Shown: positions 27,398 through 37,545, numbered from the stretch's first letter. The stretch: 64,000 bases of DNA from Terrisporobacter vanillatitrophus (GCF_051148895.1 NZ_CP154625.1:2728001-2792000); one strand, 5' to 3'. A program made the numbers and translations. The notes: generated from the sequence alone by a model not told the origin.

Positions 27398-28936
27398 TCA
27401 CTCCAATCTAGACTTAAAATATGTATAATAAGCTTTTCTAAATGAGTAAGACTCTAATACATGACTTGAGTTTATATCTTCTTCTCCTTCTAAATCTGCT
27501 ATTGTTCTGGCAATCTTTATTAATTTTGTATAACTTCTATTACTTAACTCATGCTTATTATAAATTTCATCTAAAATATTTTTAGTATCATTATCTAATT
27601 TACAATACTTGTCTATCATAGCTGTAGACATTTCATTATTGGTGCTTATTAACTCATCTTTAAATCTTTGTTTTTGTATTTTTCTTGCTTTTTCAACCCT
27701 AACTCTTATTTCTGTAGAAGTTTCTTCCTGGGATTTTTCATTAAGTTTTTTAAAAGGTATTTGAGTCATTTCCACAAATATATCAAATCTATCTAAAAGT
27801 GGTCCGGATAATTTATTTCTATATCGAATAATATCAAAACTTTGGCAACGACATTGTGTTTTTGATAAATATAAACCACATGGACAAGGATTCATAGCTC
27901 CAATAACTAGCATATTACAAGGATATTTCACATTATGTCTTACTCTAGATATATTTACATATTTGTCTTCCATAGGTTGCCTTAAGCACTCCAGTATTCT
28001 TCTATCAAATTCTGCTATTTCATCTAAAAACAATACGCCTCTATGAGATAAAGTAATTTCTCCTGGCTTAGAATTATAACCTCCTCCTACTAAAGATTGC
28101 ATGGTTGTGCTATGGTGAGGAGATCTGAAAGGTCGCTCTTTAATTATTCCATATTCTTCATCAATTAATCCTGCTATACTATAAATCTTACTTATTTCAA
28201 TCATTTCATCTTTATCTAATTTAGGTAATATGGTTCTAATACGTTTTGCAATCATGGTTTTACCTGATCCAGGAGGACCTACCATAATAAGATTATGATT
28301 TCCTGCAGCACATATTTCAGCAGCTCTTTTTACAAAGTAATTGCCCTTCACATCTTTAAAGTCTTCTGTGTAACTACACTTTACATCTTCTACTTCTAAG
28401 TCCTTATAATTTAAAGAAATATTTTTATTTTCATTGAGATAATTAATGCATTCCTTCAAGGTTTTTACAGGTATAATTTCTATTCCATCAATAAAATTAC
28501 TTTCTCTTAAGTTATCATATGGTATAAAAATTCTTTTAAAGTTTTCTTTTTTAGCTCCAATTACTAAAGATAAAATTCCCTTTACTTTTCTCAAGTGTCC
28601 ATCTAAAGATAACTCTCCAACAAAGACGCACTCATTTAAATATGAATCCTCTTTATTTAAATATTTTCTTAATATACCAATGGAAATAGGTAAATCTAAA
28701 AATGAACCTTCTTTTTTAATGTCTGCTGGTGATAAATTAACTACTATTCTTGAATTTGGAAAATCATAGCCACTATTGATTATTGCAGATTTTACTCTTT
28801 CTCTTGCTTCCCTTACTTCTGTACTAGGAAGTCCTACCACATTAAATGATGGAATACCTCTACTTATATCCGTCTCCACCTTTACTAAAAAACTTTCTAT
28901 TCCTATCAAATTATTAGAATTTATTATACTTAACAT
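27398..28936 (-). CDS. comM: ComM/YifB-like Mg-chelatase family AAA+ ATPase
   Basis: ComM is a hexameric helicase that promotes branch migration when transformed DNA is integrated. It has an N-terminal Lon-like/ChlI domain (to about 165), an AAA+ module with Walker A GPPGSGKTMIAKR and Walker B LFLDEIAEFD, a four-Cys cluster in NPCPCGLYLSKTQCRC and a C-terminal Mg-chelatase_C domain. The 512-aa length fits. It is 12 bp after yraN and 3 bp before dprA, so yraN-comM-dprA-topA is one transcription unit. Confidence 0.95.
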   Translation of the reverse strand: MLSIINSNNLIGIESFLVKVETDISRGIPSFNVVGLPSTEVREARERVKSAIINSGYDFPNSRIVVNLSPADIKKEGSFLDLPISIGILRKYLNKEDSYLNECVFVGELSLDGHLRKVKGILSLVIGAKKENFKRIFIPYDNLRESNFIDGIEIIPVKTLKECINYLNENKNISLNYKDLEVEDVKCSYTEDFKDVKGNYFVKRAAEICAAGNHNLIMVGPPGSGKTMIAKRIRTILPKLDKDEMIEISKIYSIAGLIDEEYGIIKERPFRSPHHSTTMQSLVGGGYNSKPGEITLSHRGVLFLDEIAEFDRRILECLRQPMEDKYVNISRVRHNVKYPCNMLVIGAMNPCPCGLYLSKTQCRCQSFDIIRYRNKLSGPLLDRFDIFVEMTQIPFKKLNEKSQEETSTEIRVRVEKARKIQKQRFKDELISTNNEMSTAMIDKYCKLDNDTKNILDEIYNKHELSNRSYTKLIKIARTIADLEGEEDINSSHVLESYSFRKAYYTYFKSRLE

Positions 28937-28948
28937 ATTTCCCCTTTC

Positions 28949-29293
28949 CTAAAAAGCATTCACAATATGATTTATTTTTTTTTCATTAAAATAAATTTCA
29001 ATTACATCGAACCTAATAGATAGATTTTCTAAAGAATTGTCTAAAATATAATATTTTGCCACATTAGTTATTTTTCTTTTTTTCTTATAATTAACTGACT
29101 CTGATGGATATCCATAATTTATATTACTTCTGCTTTTTACTTCAACAAAAACTAATTCCCCATTTAATTTGGCTATTATATCAACTTCTCCCATTTTCGT
29201 TCTATAATTTTGTTCTATTATTTTTCCACCTTTTGAAATAATGTATTTTAATGCAATTTTTTCACCTATTTTACCTTTTTCAATATTATTCAT
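28949..29293 (-). CDS. yraN: YraN (UPF0102) nuclease-like protein
   Basis: This 114-aa protein has the restriction-endonuclease-like fold of UPF0102: GEKIALKYIISKGGKIIEQNYR, then the catalytic-type GEVDIIAKLNGELVFVEVKSRS (D, ExK pattern). Its biological role is not settled; it sits with comM and dprA across Firmicutes, hinting at DNA processing. It is the first gene of the comM-dprA-topA unit, divergent from capA. Confidence 0.92.
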   Translation of the reverse strand: MNNIEKGKIGEKIALKYIISKGGKIIEQNYRTKMGEVDIIAKLNGELVFVEVKSRSNINYGYPSESVNYKKKRKITNVAKYYILDNSLENLSIRFDVIEIYFNEKKINHIVNAF

Positions 29294-29325
29294 ATTTTCA
29301 CCTTATTATTTTTATTATGTGATTA

Positions 29326-29353
29326 TTGTCAAGGTAATTATCATATATACAAA
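29326..29353 (+). promoter_or_regulatory. Divergent promoter region of the first CapA gene and yraN
   Basis: On the plus strand TTGTCA (29326-29331) and TACAAA (29348-29353) are 16 bp apart. The same TTGTCAA read on the minus strand gives a TTGACA facing yraN, so the two -35 boxes overlap. Confidence 0.55.
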
Positions 29354-29437
29354 TTTTTTATAATTGATAAATTATTTCAATAAATATATGATTATTGGTA
29401 AGGGGTATGTAAATTAATTATTAAAGGGGGATAATTA

Positions 29438-30706
29438 ATGTCTAGAAAAAAATCTAGAAAGAAAAGAAAAAGTAATAACAAATTATTTGTGATTATAATA
29501 ATTGTTATATGTAGCATGGGAGTTTTTTTCATTTATAAGGGTTTCAACAAGGATACAAAGGAAAGTAAAACAAATAATACGATTCCTATATTTAACGAAA
29601 ATGTGAAAACTTATGAGGCTTCTATATTGGCCACTGGAGACGTTATGGTTCATTCACCTCAACTTCAAGCTCAATATGATTATTCAACTGGTACTTATAA
29701 CTTTGACAATAACTTTAAATATGTAAAAAAATATATTGAAAACGCTGATTATAGCTTAGCTAATTTGGAGACAACCTTGGCTGGCAATGATGTGTATCAA
29801 TATAGTTCATATCCCACATTTAACTCTCCTGATGAGTTGGCTGATGCACTAAAAAACGCTGGTTTTGATTTATTATCAACAATAAATAATCATAGTTTTG
29901 ATAAAAGGGATTTAGGAGTTAATAGAACATTATCAACTTTAAAAGAAAAAGGATTTGATACAGTGGGTACAAGAGAAAACTCTTCTGACAAGGAATACAT
30001 AATAAAAGATATAAATAATATTAAAGTTGGTATCACGTCTTATTCTTATGGCGATGTAAAAAATGATAATAAGTATTTAAATGGTATTAAAATATCTGAA
30101 GACTGGGAAAATAAAATGAATATTTTCGATTCTTCAGACGTGGATAAAGCATTTGAGACTATTTCTTCTACAACAGACAAAATGAAAGATTCAGACATAC
30201 AGGTTGTTATTATACATTGGGGTATAGAATATGCAAGAAATGAAACAGATTTCCAAAAACAATTGGCTCAAAAGCTTTGTGATGATGGTGTTGATATCAT
30301 AATAGGATCTCATCCTCACGTAGTGGAGCCTGTAGAAACAATTACATCTTCAGATGGGAAAAATAAAACCCTTGTAATTTACTCTTTAGGAAATTATATC
30401 TCTAATCAAAGAAGAGAAACTGTAGGGGCATATAGTGAAGATGGCCTAATGGTTAATATTGATATAAGCAAAAAAAGCAATGAAAAAGAAGCTAAAGTGG
30501 AAAAAGTCACTTGTATACCTACTTGGGTAAATAAATATAATAATGGTTATAAAAATGTTTATGAAATTGTCCCTATAGAAGATGAAAGTGACCTAAATTC
30601 AATCACGTCTTTAAATAAATATAACGTAAAGCAGTCATATAACAACACTGCCTCATTGATAGATAATTCTGATATAATCACAGTTGTAGATAGTCCTTTT
30701 AAGTAA
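29438..30706 (+). CDS. CapA-family metallophosphatase-fold cell-surface protein, copy 1
   Basis: Proteins of the PGA_cap (CapA/PgsA) family take part in making or anchoring poly-gamma-glutamate in capsule-forming bacilli, but many clostridial members lack capB and capC and have no known role; none is seen here. A basic N-terminus and membrane anchor (about 16-35) precede the calcineurin-like core with ATGDVMVH, NLETTLAG, INNHSFDK, GSHPHVVEP and SLGNYISNQ. The length is 422 aa. GGGGG lies before the ATG. It is followed by a terminator and then a second copy. Confidence 0.88.
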   Translation: MSRKKSRKKRKSNNKLFVIIIIVICSMGVFFIYKGFNKDTKESKTNNTIPIFNENVKTYEASILATGDVMVHSPQLQAQYDYSTGTYNFDNNFKYVKKYIENADYSLANLETTLAGNDVYQYSSYPTFNSPDELADALKNAGFDLLSTINNHSFDKRDLGVNRTLSTLKEKGFDTVGTRENSSDKEYIIKDINNIKVGITSYSYGDVKNDNKYLNGIKISEDWENKMNIFDSSDVDKAFETISSTTDKMKDSDIQVVIIHWGIEYARNETDFQKQLAQKLCDDGVDIIIGSHPHVVEPVETITSSDGKNKTLVIYSLGNYISNQRRETVGAYSEDGLMVNIDISKKSNEKEAKVEKVTCIPTWVNKYNNGYKNVYEIVPIEDESDLNSITSLNKYNVKQSYNNTASLIDNSDIITVVDSPFK

Positions 30707-30726
30707 ATTCTACGCTTATTTAATAA

Positions 30727-30768
30727 AATAAAACCCAATCTTATTTTTAAGACTGGGTTTTATTTTTT
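30727..30768 (+). terminator. Intrinsic terminator of the first CapA gene
   Basis: Arms at 30727-30742 and 30749-30764 (one mismatch) are followed by a T-run. Confidence 0.9.
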
Positions 30769-30840
30769 ATATATTATTGTATTTTGTTTAACTTAGTTAT
30801 TTCCAAAAAAACTCTTAAATATACAAAATAAAACTTTTCA

Positions 30841-30869
30841 TTGAAAATATGCTAATTTATATATAATAT
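30841..30869 (+). promoter_or_regulatory. Candidate SigA promoter of the second CapA gene
   Basis: TTGAAA (30841-30846), a 17-bp spacer and TAATAT (30864-30869) lie about 45 nt before the start codon. Confidence 0.7.
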
Positions 30870-30914
30870 AAAGTTATATGAATATTTTATATTTTTAAGA
30901 TAGGGGGCAAAAAA

Positions 30915-32174
30915 ATGTATAACTATAACAATCGTAATACTAAGAAATTTCTTATTTGTTTTTGCTTAAGTATATTAATTATGGGAGCATTTTCTTTTGG
31001 TATTATTAATAAAACATCCATCTTCTCTAAAAATAAATCGCAAGAAGCGTCTGTATTTACGCCTAAAAATGAAGAAGTTAATAAAGCCTCTTTATTAGCT
31101 GTAGGGGATACTATGGTTTATAATCCTCAATTAACTGCACAATACAATGTATCTAGTGCAAAATATAACTTCAATAATAACTTTGAGTATGTAAAAAAAT
31201 ACGTTGAAAAAGCTGATTATTCCACGGTTAATTTAGAAACAACATTAACTGGAAATAAAGTTTATAGATATAGCTCTTATCCAAAATTTAATTCACCAGA
31301 TGAGCTTGCCGATGGTTTAAAATATGCTGGTTTTGATTTAATTTCCACAGCAAACAATCATGCTTATGATAAGGGTTACTTAAGTATTAAAAATACTCTT
31401 GCTACCTTAAGAGATAAAAATCTTGATGTAGTTGGAACTAGAGAAAGTAATGATGAAAGATTTATAGTAAAAGAAATCAATGATATTAATGTAGGTATTA
31501 CTTCTTATTCTTATGGAAGAATTATTGGTGATAGCAAATATTTAAATGATGTTAAAATATCTGATGAATACAAAAACAGTGTTAATATTTTTGATTCTAC
31601 AAGTGTAGATAGAGCATTTAACAATATAAACTACACGCTTAAAAAAATGAAGAATACTGATTTACAAATAGTGTATTTACACTGGGGAGATAAATATTCT
31701 CTTAAAGAAAATTCTTTCCAAAAGGAACTAGCACAAAAACTTTGCGATGCTGGTGTGAACGTTATAATAGGTTCTCACCCTCATGTTGTACAGCCTGTAA
31801 CAACTATAAAGTCTAGTGATAATAAACACCAAACTGTAATTGCTTATTCTCTTGGGAACTTCTTATCTAACCAAACTAGAGATCAATTTAACCAATATAC
31901 AGAAGATGGTCTAATGATAAATATAGACATAAGTAAAAGTAATAATGAGAAGGCAAAAGTTGAAAAAGTCACTTGTATACCTACTTGGCTAAATAAATAT
32001 TACAATAGCAAAACTGCTAAGTATATTTACGAAATAGTGCCTATTGCAAATAAATCAGATTTAGATAAAATAGATAATTTATCAGAGAGCAAAATAAAAA
32101 AATCTTATGAAAATACTGCTAAACAAGTTGAATCATCAGATTTAATAAATATAATTGAAAATCCTTTTAAATAA
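30915..32174 (+). CDS. CapA-family metallophosphatase-fold cell-surface protein, copy 2
   Basis: This is a tandem paralogue of the preceding gene with the same anchor (about 12-32) and metallophosphatase motifs: AVGDTMVYNPQ, NLETTLTG, ANNHAYDKG, GSHPHVVQP and SLGNFLSNQ. Length is 419 aa; the protein is clearly homologous along the whole core, with divergent N-terminal linkers. GGGGGC lies before the ATG. Each copy has its own promoter and terminator, so they can be expressed separately. Substrate unknown. Confidence 0.88.
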   Translation: MYNYNNRNTKKFLICFCLSILIMGAFSFGIINKTSIFSKNKSQEASVFTPKNEEVNKASLLAVGDTMVYNPQLTAQYNVSSAKYNFNNNFEYVKKYVEKADYSTVNLETTLTGNKVYRYSSYPKFNSPDELADGLKYAGFDLISTANNHAYDKGYLSIKNTLATLRDKNLDVVGTRESNDERFIVKEINDINVGITSYSYGRIIGDSKYLNDVKISDEYKNSVNIFDSTSVDRAFNNINYTLKKMKNTDLQIVYLHWGDKYSLKENSFQKELAQKLCDAGVNVIIGSHPHVVQPVTTIKSSDNKHQTVIAYSLGNFLSNQTRDQFNQYTEDGLMINIDISKSNNEKAKVEKVTCIPTWLNKYYNSKTAKYIYEIVPIANKSDLDKIDNLSESKIKKSYENTAKQVESSDLINIIENPFK

Positions 32175-32209
32175 AAAATAGATAGCTAGTAGTAGCTATC
32201 TATTTTTTT
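32175..32209. terminator. Bidirectional terminator between the second CapA gene and the FtsX permease
   Basis: Fourteen-bp perfect arms (32175-32188 with 32193-32206), a 4-nt loop and A/T-runs on both sides separate convergent genes. Confidence 0.92.
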
Positions 32210-32212
32210 GAC

Positions 32213-34810
32213 TTATATACTCTCTTGTCTAATATTTTCAATTATATTTTCTTTATTTATTTTCTTCATAGGAATATATGATGAAATAAATGTAATTACA
32301 AATATGCCTATTAAGGATATAATAATTGCCCCATAAGGAAGCACTAATCCAAACTGAATAACATCACCTAATATCACATTCATAAGAGCTACGAGACCAA
32401 TTCCTATAGGAATACCATACAGTAATGATAAAATTCCATATAGTAAACTTTCTAGGTATATCATCTTATTAAATCCTCTAGGTGTTACTCCTATGGATTT
32501 AATTATAGAAAGTTCTCTTTTTCTTAAGTTTATATTTGTACTAATTGTATTTACTATATTCGTTATACTTACTAAAGAAATTACTGTAACAAATCCATAC
32601 ACAAAGATTTGCATTACTATAAGAGTATCTTCCATTTCTTTTACTTCTTCCATTTTATCAGTTACATCATATCCATACTTGTTTGCAATATCTTTTACTG
32701 CATTTCTTGTATCTTCTTCTTTATTTGTAGATATATGAATATTATGAGTACTTACATCATATCCAAGTTTTTTTCCTACTTCATCGTATGTTATAAAATC
32801 TAATCCCATGTTGTTATATGATGAGCTACCTATTGGTATATCATCAGTTATAGCCATTATTTTAAATTTAATTTCTTTTCTTATTTCTTTTTCTCCCTCA
32901 TAATCTAAATTATAGGCTGTAATTGTATCTCCAACTTTATAATTTGTTAACTCAAGTTCATATTTTTTACCAGGCTCTTCATAGTAACTTTTTCTTACAA
33001 GTATTACTCCTTTTTCTTTTATAGCTTCTTTTTTATCAAAACTACCTTCTTTAAGATTTATTTTACTTATTTCAAAATCTCCTGGCATCTTTGTTATACA
33101 ATTTTGTATATCATATGCAGTTTTATTGTTTATTTTTTCGGTTGAAAAATATCCATCTATTATATCTTTATTGTCTTTAGATATTTTATCTTCTGGCAGA
33201 TAAATTCCCATTCCATAATCATTAGCTGCAGAAAGTCTGTTTACACCATCTATATTTTTTAATTCTTCTAATGAATTTTTATCCATTGTACTATTTGAAG
33301 ATAAATACAAATCATAATTTGCTTCTCCATACTGTATTTTATTAGCATTGATGAATAAAGTCATAAATCCACTAAAAGATATAAATATAACAACACTTAT
33401 AATAAGAGAAAATAAAGTTATTCTAAATTTCTTTTTATTTCTTCTTAAGTTTTTATAAGCAAGAACTCCTTCTGCTTTAAATAAGGCTCTTACTATTTTT
33501 GAATCTTTGACTTTTCCTATTTTTAAATTACTACTATTTTTTATGGCTTCAAGTGGTGATATTTTTGCAGCTTGTCTTGCTGGCAATACAGCTGATATTA
33601 ATATAGTTATTATAACTATCACTGCACTTAATATAATAATAGTTGGACTATATACCACCCTTAATCCTAGATCTCCTATTATAGAGCTTCCATAAAATTT
33701 CCCTATTATTTTAAATACCATATCTATGGCAAATGTACCTGCTAATAATCCTATAGGTATACCTATAATACTTACTATAAAAGCTTCCATTAATACAAGT
33801 TTTGTAGTTTGTATTTTTGTTGCCCCTATGGAATTTAAAATCCCAAATTGTTTCTTACGTTCACTAATAGATATGGAAAATGCATTATATACTGTTGCTA
33901 TGGTACAAATAATTACTAAAGATGTAACTAGTATTATAATCTTATCAATAGATCCATTAATATTGTCATAAGCACTGGCACTTTGTAATCTTAATAAATG
34001 TTCATTAAAACTTAGATTTTCATAGTATACACCATTGTCATTATTATAATAAGAAGAATCTTCTTCTCCATCTACATTTTTTACTTTTAAACCTAAGTTC
34101 TTAGCAATAACTGGCGCTATATCATAAATTTCTTTTGGGTTGTTTGCAGTAATTGATACATTAATACCTTCCTTAATTCCAATATTATTTATATCCAAAT
34201 AAGTTATAGCTGTTGTAACTTGCTTTCCATATTCAAACCCAGGTTTATTTATTATACCCACGATTTTGTATTCTTCTTTTTTCCCATCAACAAGTTTTTC
34301 ATCATCACTTACCCAATAACCTGTTAAAGCCTCACCATCTTTAGTTACTCGTTTTCCCACGTTAAGAGTGACTGTATCTCTGATTTTCTTTTCTCTAAGT
34401 ATTCTTGAATCTTCACTAATCACTATTTCTTTATTGTTCGTTGGCATCTTACCTTCTTTTAAAGATATTTGAAATCCATCAAAAGCACCTTTATCATAAG
34501 ACTTTAAGTCTAATAAATCATTATCATCGCTATACTTTCCAAAATCTAAATTTTCACTATAAGCATATTTAGATATGCCTGCACTTTTAGTTATTTTACT
34601 TAAATCCTTCTTTTGTACATCATAAAATGTGGCATGGAAATCTCCTTCTCTTTCCACAGTTTCTCTAATTTCATAATCCATCAAACTGTTATAGATAGTT
34701 CCTATACCACAAATTAATGCAGTAGATAATATAATTCCTATTATTGTAACTATAGTTCTTTTTTTATTTTCTTTTAAATATCTAAGTGTAAGAGATGTGT
34801 ATAAATTCAT
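32213..34810 (-). CDS. FtsX-family ABC transporter permease (two FtsX domains)
   Basis: This 865-residue permease has one membrane helix at 19-39, an extracellular domain (about 50-275), three helices (about 285-400), a repeat of the same plan starting with a helix near 465, a second extracellular domain, and three terminal helices (about 740-855). This duplicated FtsX plan is that of MacB/LolC-like mechanotransmission or peptide-resistance exporters. It abuts its ATPase gene and follows a two-component system, typical of systems that sense and counter cell-envelope antimicrobials. The ligand cannot be told from sequence. Confidence 0.9.
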   Translation of the reverse strand: MNLYTSLTLRYLKENKKRTIVTIIGIILSTALICGIGTIYNSLMDYEIRETVEREGDFHATFYDVQKKDLSKITKSAGISKYAYSENLDFGKYSDDNDLLDLKSYDKGAFDGFQISLKEGKMPTNNKEIVISEDSRILREKKIRDTVTLNVGKRVTKDGEALTGYWVSDDEKLVDGKKEEYKIVGIINKPGFEYGKQVTTAITYLDINNIGIKEGINVSITANNPKEIYDIAPVIAKNLGLKVKNVDGEEDSSYYNNDNGVYYENLSFNEHLLRLQSASAYDNINGSIDKIIILVTSLVIICTIATVYNAFSISISERKKQFGILNSIGATKIQTTKLVLMEAFIVSIIGIPIGLLAGTFAIDMVFKIIGKFYGSSIIGDLGLRVVYSPTIIILSAVIVIITILISAVLPARQAAKISPLEAIKNSSNLKIGKVKDSKIVRALFKAEGVLAYKNLRRNKKKFRITLFSLIISVVIFISFSGFMTLFINANKIQYGEANYDLYLSSNSTMDKNSLEELKNIDGVNRLSAANDYGMGIYLPEDKISKDNKDIIDGYFSTEKINNKTAYDIQNCITKMPGDFEISKINLKEGSFDKKEAIKEKGVILVRKSYYEEPGKKYELELTNYKVGDTITAYNLDYEGEKEIRKEIKFKIMAITDDIPIGSSSYNNMGLDFITYDEVGKKLGYDVSTHNIHISTNKEEDTRNAVKDIANKYGYDVTDKMEEVKEMEDTLIVMQIFVYGFVTVISLVSITNIVNTISTNINLRKRELSIIKSIGVTPRGFNKMIYLESLLYGILSLLYGIPIGIGLVALMNVILGDVIQFGLVLPYGAIIISLIGIFVITFISSYIPMKKINKENIIENIRQESI

Positions 34811-35488
34811 TTAGATCACCTCATCACTTTTTATGATTCCATCTTCTATAGTTATAACTCTATCTGCTTGAAGAGCTATGTTTAAATCATGAGTTATCAT
34901 TATAAGAGTCTGCTTATATTTTTTCACGGATAACTTTAATAGCTCTATAACTTCTTTTGAGTTTTTACTATCTAGATTTCCTGTAGGCTCATCAGCTAAA
35001 ACTATGGCAGGTCTATTTACTAAAGCCCTCCCTATGGAAGTTCTTTGTTGTTGACCACCACTTAGCTCATTTGGAAGATGATTTTCCCTATCTTTAAGCC
35101 CTAAAGTTTTCAATAAATCATCTAAGTACTCTTGATCTATTTTTCTATTATCTAGTTCTGCAGGAAGAAGTATATTTTCCTTAACAGAAAGTACTGGTAT
35201 TAAGTTATAAAACTGATATATTAGCCCTACATTTCTTCTTCTAAATATGGATAAGTCCTTTTCTTTTAAGTTATATATATTCACATCATTTATATAAACT
35301 TCGCCTTCACTCGGCTTGTCCACGCCTCCTAATAGATGTAATAAAGTACTTTTCCCACTTCCACTAGGACCGACTATAGCAACAAACTCTCCTTTATTTA
35401 TAGATAAGTTTATGTTTTTTAAAGCCTCAACTTTAGCTTCGTTTTTGCCATAGATTTTACACAAATTTTCAATTCTTAAAATTTCCAT
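34811..35488 (-). CDS. ABC transporter ATP-binding protein (MacB/LolD type)
   Basis: The ATPase of the adjacent FtsX permease (225 aa). Walker A GPSGSGKSTLLHLLGG, Q-loop, signature LSGGQQQRTSIGRALV, Walker B AIVLADEPTGNLD and the switch His in MITHDLNIA are all intact. The frame extends four codons upstream, but GGAGG lies 5 nt before the ATG at 35488. The gene touches the permease start. A palindrome and weak promoter precede it at 35541-35577. Confidence 0.94.
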   Translation of the reverse strand: MEILRIENLCKIYGKNEAKVEALKNINLSINKGEFVAIVGPSGSGKSTLLHLLGGVDKPSEGEVYINDVNIYNLKEKDLSIFRRRNVGLIYQFYNLIPVLSVKENILLPAELDNRKIDQEYLDDLLKTLGLKDRENHLPNELSGGQQQRTSIGRALVNRPAIVLADEPTGNLDSKNSKEVIELLKLSVKKYKQTLIMITHDLNIALQADRVITIEDGIIKSDEVI

Positions 35489-35540
35489 ATTATCCTCCAT
35501 AATTTTTCACTAACTTTTGTAAGTTTTAATTTATATTTTT

Positions 35541-35577
35541 ATTATAGGTTTTCATACTTACATCTTGGTGAATGTAA
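35541..35577 (-). promoter_or_regulatory. Activator-type promoter with inverted repeat before the ABC transporter genes
   Basis: On the minus strand an inverted repeat TTACAT-8-ATGTAA (35558-35577) overlaps where a -35 box would be, and a consensus TATAAT (35541-35546) lies 11 bp further. The -35 itself is poor (ACCAAG), as expected for a promoter switched on by the adjacent OmpR-type regulator. Confidence 0.6.
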
Positions 35578-35586
35578 AATTACAAA

Positions 35587-36825
35587 TTAGTCACCATAAG
35601 TTTTATGAAAAATTATATGAAACTCAGTTCCTTCATTTTTTTCACTTTTTACGTATATATCTCCATTTTGACTTTCTATAATAGACTTAGACATGGCAAG
35701 ACCTATCCCCACACTATCTTCCTTTGAGGTTTTACCTTTATAAAATCTTTTGAAAATATGAGGCAAATCTTTCTTATCTACTCCTTCTCCACTATCTTTT
35801 ATTACAACCTCACAGTATAGAGGGTTTTGATCATAGTTAATATTTATTTTCCCTCCCTGTGGAGTGTGTTCTATACAGTTTTTTATTATATTTACACAAG
35901 CTTCACTAGACCAATTTATATCACCAATATAACTTGTATTTTCATCTCCACTTATACTTAATTCTATATTTTTAATTTCCATAGGAATTAAACTTGGAGC
36001 AACTGACCTTTTAATTAATTCATTAATTTTAACTTCTTTTTTCTCAAAGTTTATTACTTTGGCTTCAACTTTGGAAAGCTTCAACATACTTTTTACTAGC
36101 CATTCCATACGATTTAATTGGGATTTTATTTTATCTAGAAATTCTATTTTTGTTTCTTTTGGTAAGTCTTCATACATTAAGTCATTTAAGATTACTAAAG
36201 ATGTCATAGGTGTTTTTAACTGATGAGATATATCTGAAATAGTATTATTTAAAAATATCTTTTCATTATTTAAAAGCTCTGCTTTTTCTTTTAATATATT
36301 AGTCATTTTAATTAATTCAGTTTTTAAAAGACCTATTTGACCATCTTGATTTCTATTTTTCATTTCAAATTTTCGACCTTCAGAACTATTATAAACATAG
36401 TCTGTCATATCTTTTATATCTTCATAAATTTTTCTAAAATAACTTAAGGCAATGATAATAAATAATATTAAAATAATACATAGGAACACCCAATTAATAT
36501 TAAAAATGTATCTTATACTTTCATTTATAATAGGCTCATTTTTCAAACTTATATTACTATTATAATTATATTTACTTAGTATTTCTTTACCCAAACCCAT
36601 ATTATCTTTTGAATTTCCCTGTGTAACTATATCTATAATATCTTCTTCCAGTTCAGGTCTTTCTGCTAGAATATTTCCTATAATTGCTTGATTATTTTCA
36701 ACTACTTTTTCTTTTATAATACTTAAATTAAGTAATGTTACTCCGCCACACATAACAATAGCAATTAAAAATAGAACACTAAAGCGCCTTATAAAACTTT
36801 TCATTTCCACATTGTATCTAATCAT
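35587..36825 (-). CDS. Sensor histidine kinase of the ABC-linked two-component system
   Basis: The protein (412 aa from the chosen ATG) has two membrane helices (about 12-30 and 108-128) enclosing a short extracellular loop of about 80 residues, a HisKA region with the phospho-accepting His in DISHQLKTPMTS, and a HATPase domain with INWSSEACVNIIKNCIEHTP, DSGEGVDKKDLPHIFKRFYKG and VGIGLAMSKSII. The ATG at 36825 overlaps the stop of the response-regulator gene by 8 bp. The longer GTG start five codons upstream is less likely. The small loop may leave sensing to the transporter, as in BceS-type kinases. Confidence 0.9.
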   Translation of the reverse strand: MIRYNVEMKSFIRRFSVLFLIAIVMCGGVTLLNLSIIKEKVVENNQAIIGNILAERPELEEDIIDIVTQGNSKDNMGLGKEILSKYNYNSNISLKNEPIINESIRYIFNINWVFLCIILILFIIIALSYFRKIYEDIKDMTDYVYNSSEGRKFEMKNRNQDGQIGLLKTELIKMTNILKEKAELLNNEKIFLNNTISDISHQLKTPMTSLVILNDLMYEDLPKETKIEFLDKIKSQLNRMEWLVKSMLKLSKVEAKVINFEKKEVKINELIKRSVAPSLIPMEIKNIELSISGDENTSYIGDINWSSEACVNIIKNCIEHTPQGGKININYDQNPLYCEVVIKDSGEGVDKKDLPHIFKRFYKGKTSKEDSVGIGLAMSKSIIESQNGDIYVKSEKNEGTEFHIIFHKTYGD

Positions 36826-37513
36826 TAGCTTCACTTCCACTCCATTTGTATCCCATACCTCTTACTGTAATTATTAACTTTGGATTGCTTGAATCATCTT
36901 CAATTTTTTCTCTAAGGCGTTTTATATAAACAGTTAATGTATTATCATTGATAAAATCATAAGTTACGTCCCATAATTTCTCTAAGATTTGATTTCTGCT
37001 TAAAACTATATTTTCATTTTGAATTAAGATTAATAATAACTTGTACTCAGCAGAAGTTAAAAATACTTCTTCTCTACCTTTATAAACTCTAGCCTCTAAA
37101 GTATAAATACTTAAATCTTTATATTTTAAAATTTTCTTCCCCTTGTCTTCTCCTTTATTTCTTCTAACTACTGCCTTTATTCTAGATATAAGTTCTCTTA
37201 CTCTAAAAGGTTTTGTCATATAATCATCTCCACCAATATCAAGTCCCATGACTATATTTACCTCGTCATCACATGCTGTTAAAAAAATTATAGGTATATC
37301 TTTTATTTCTCTTATTTCTTTACAAAAATCATAACCATTACCATCTGGCAACATTACATCTAAAAGAATTACGTCATAGGATTTTTCGTTTATATTAAGT
37401 CTAGCACTTTCTAAATCTTTGCATATATCTATTTTGAAACCCTCTTGTTCTAGGGCGTATTTCACACCAAAAGCTATTGTAGAATCGTCTTCTACCATAA
37501 GAATCTTTATCAT
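36818..37513 (-). CDS. OmpR/PhoB-family response regulator
   Basis: This 231-aa regulator has a receiver domain with MVEDDSTIAFG, phospho-acceptor Asp in VILLDVMLPDGNG, and the Thr/Lys switch LTACDD and KPFRVRE. A winged-helix effector domain follows with LTSAEYKLLLILIQN and TVYIKRLREKIEDD ending in VRGMGYKW. GGAGG stands 6 nt before the ATG at 37513; the frame extends eight codons upstream. It is coupled to the kinase gene and probably activates the downstream ABC operon and itself. Confidence 0.94.
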   Translation of the reverse strand: MIKILMVEDDSTIAFGVKYALEQEGFKIDICKDLESARLNINEKSYDVILLDVMLPDGNGYDFCKEIREIKDIPIIFLTACDDEVNIVMGLDIGGDDYMTKPFRVRELISRIKAVVRRNKGEDKGKKILKYKDLSIYTLEARVYKGREEVFLTSAEYKLLLILIQNENIVLSRNQILEKLWDVTYDFINDNTLTVYIKRLREKIEDDSSNPKLIITVRGMGYKWSGSEAND

Positions 37514-37545
37514 AACAACCTCCAAATTTTTCATCATTTATAATT

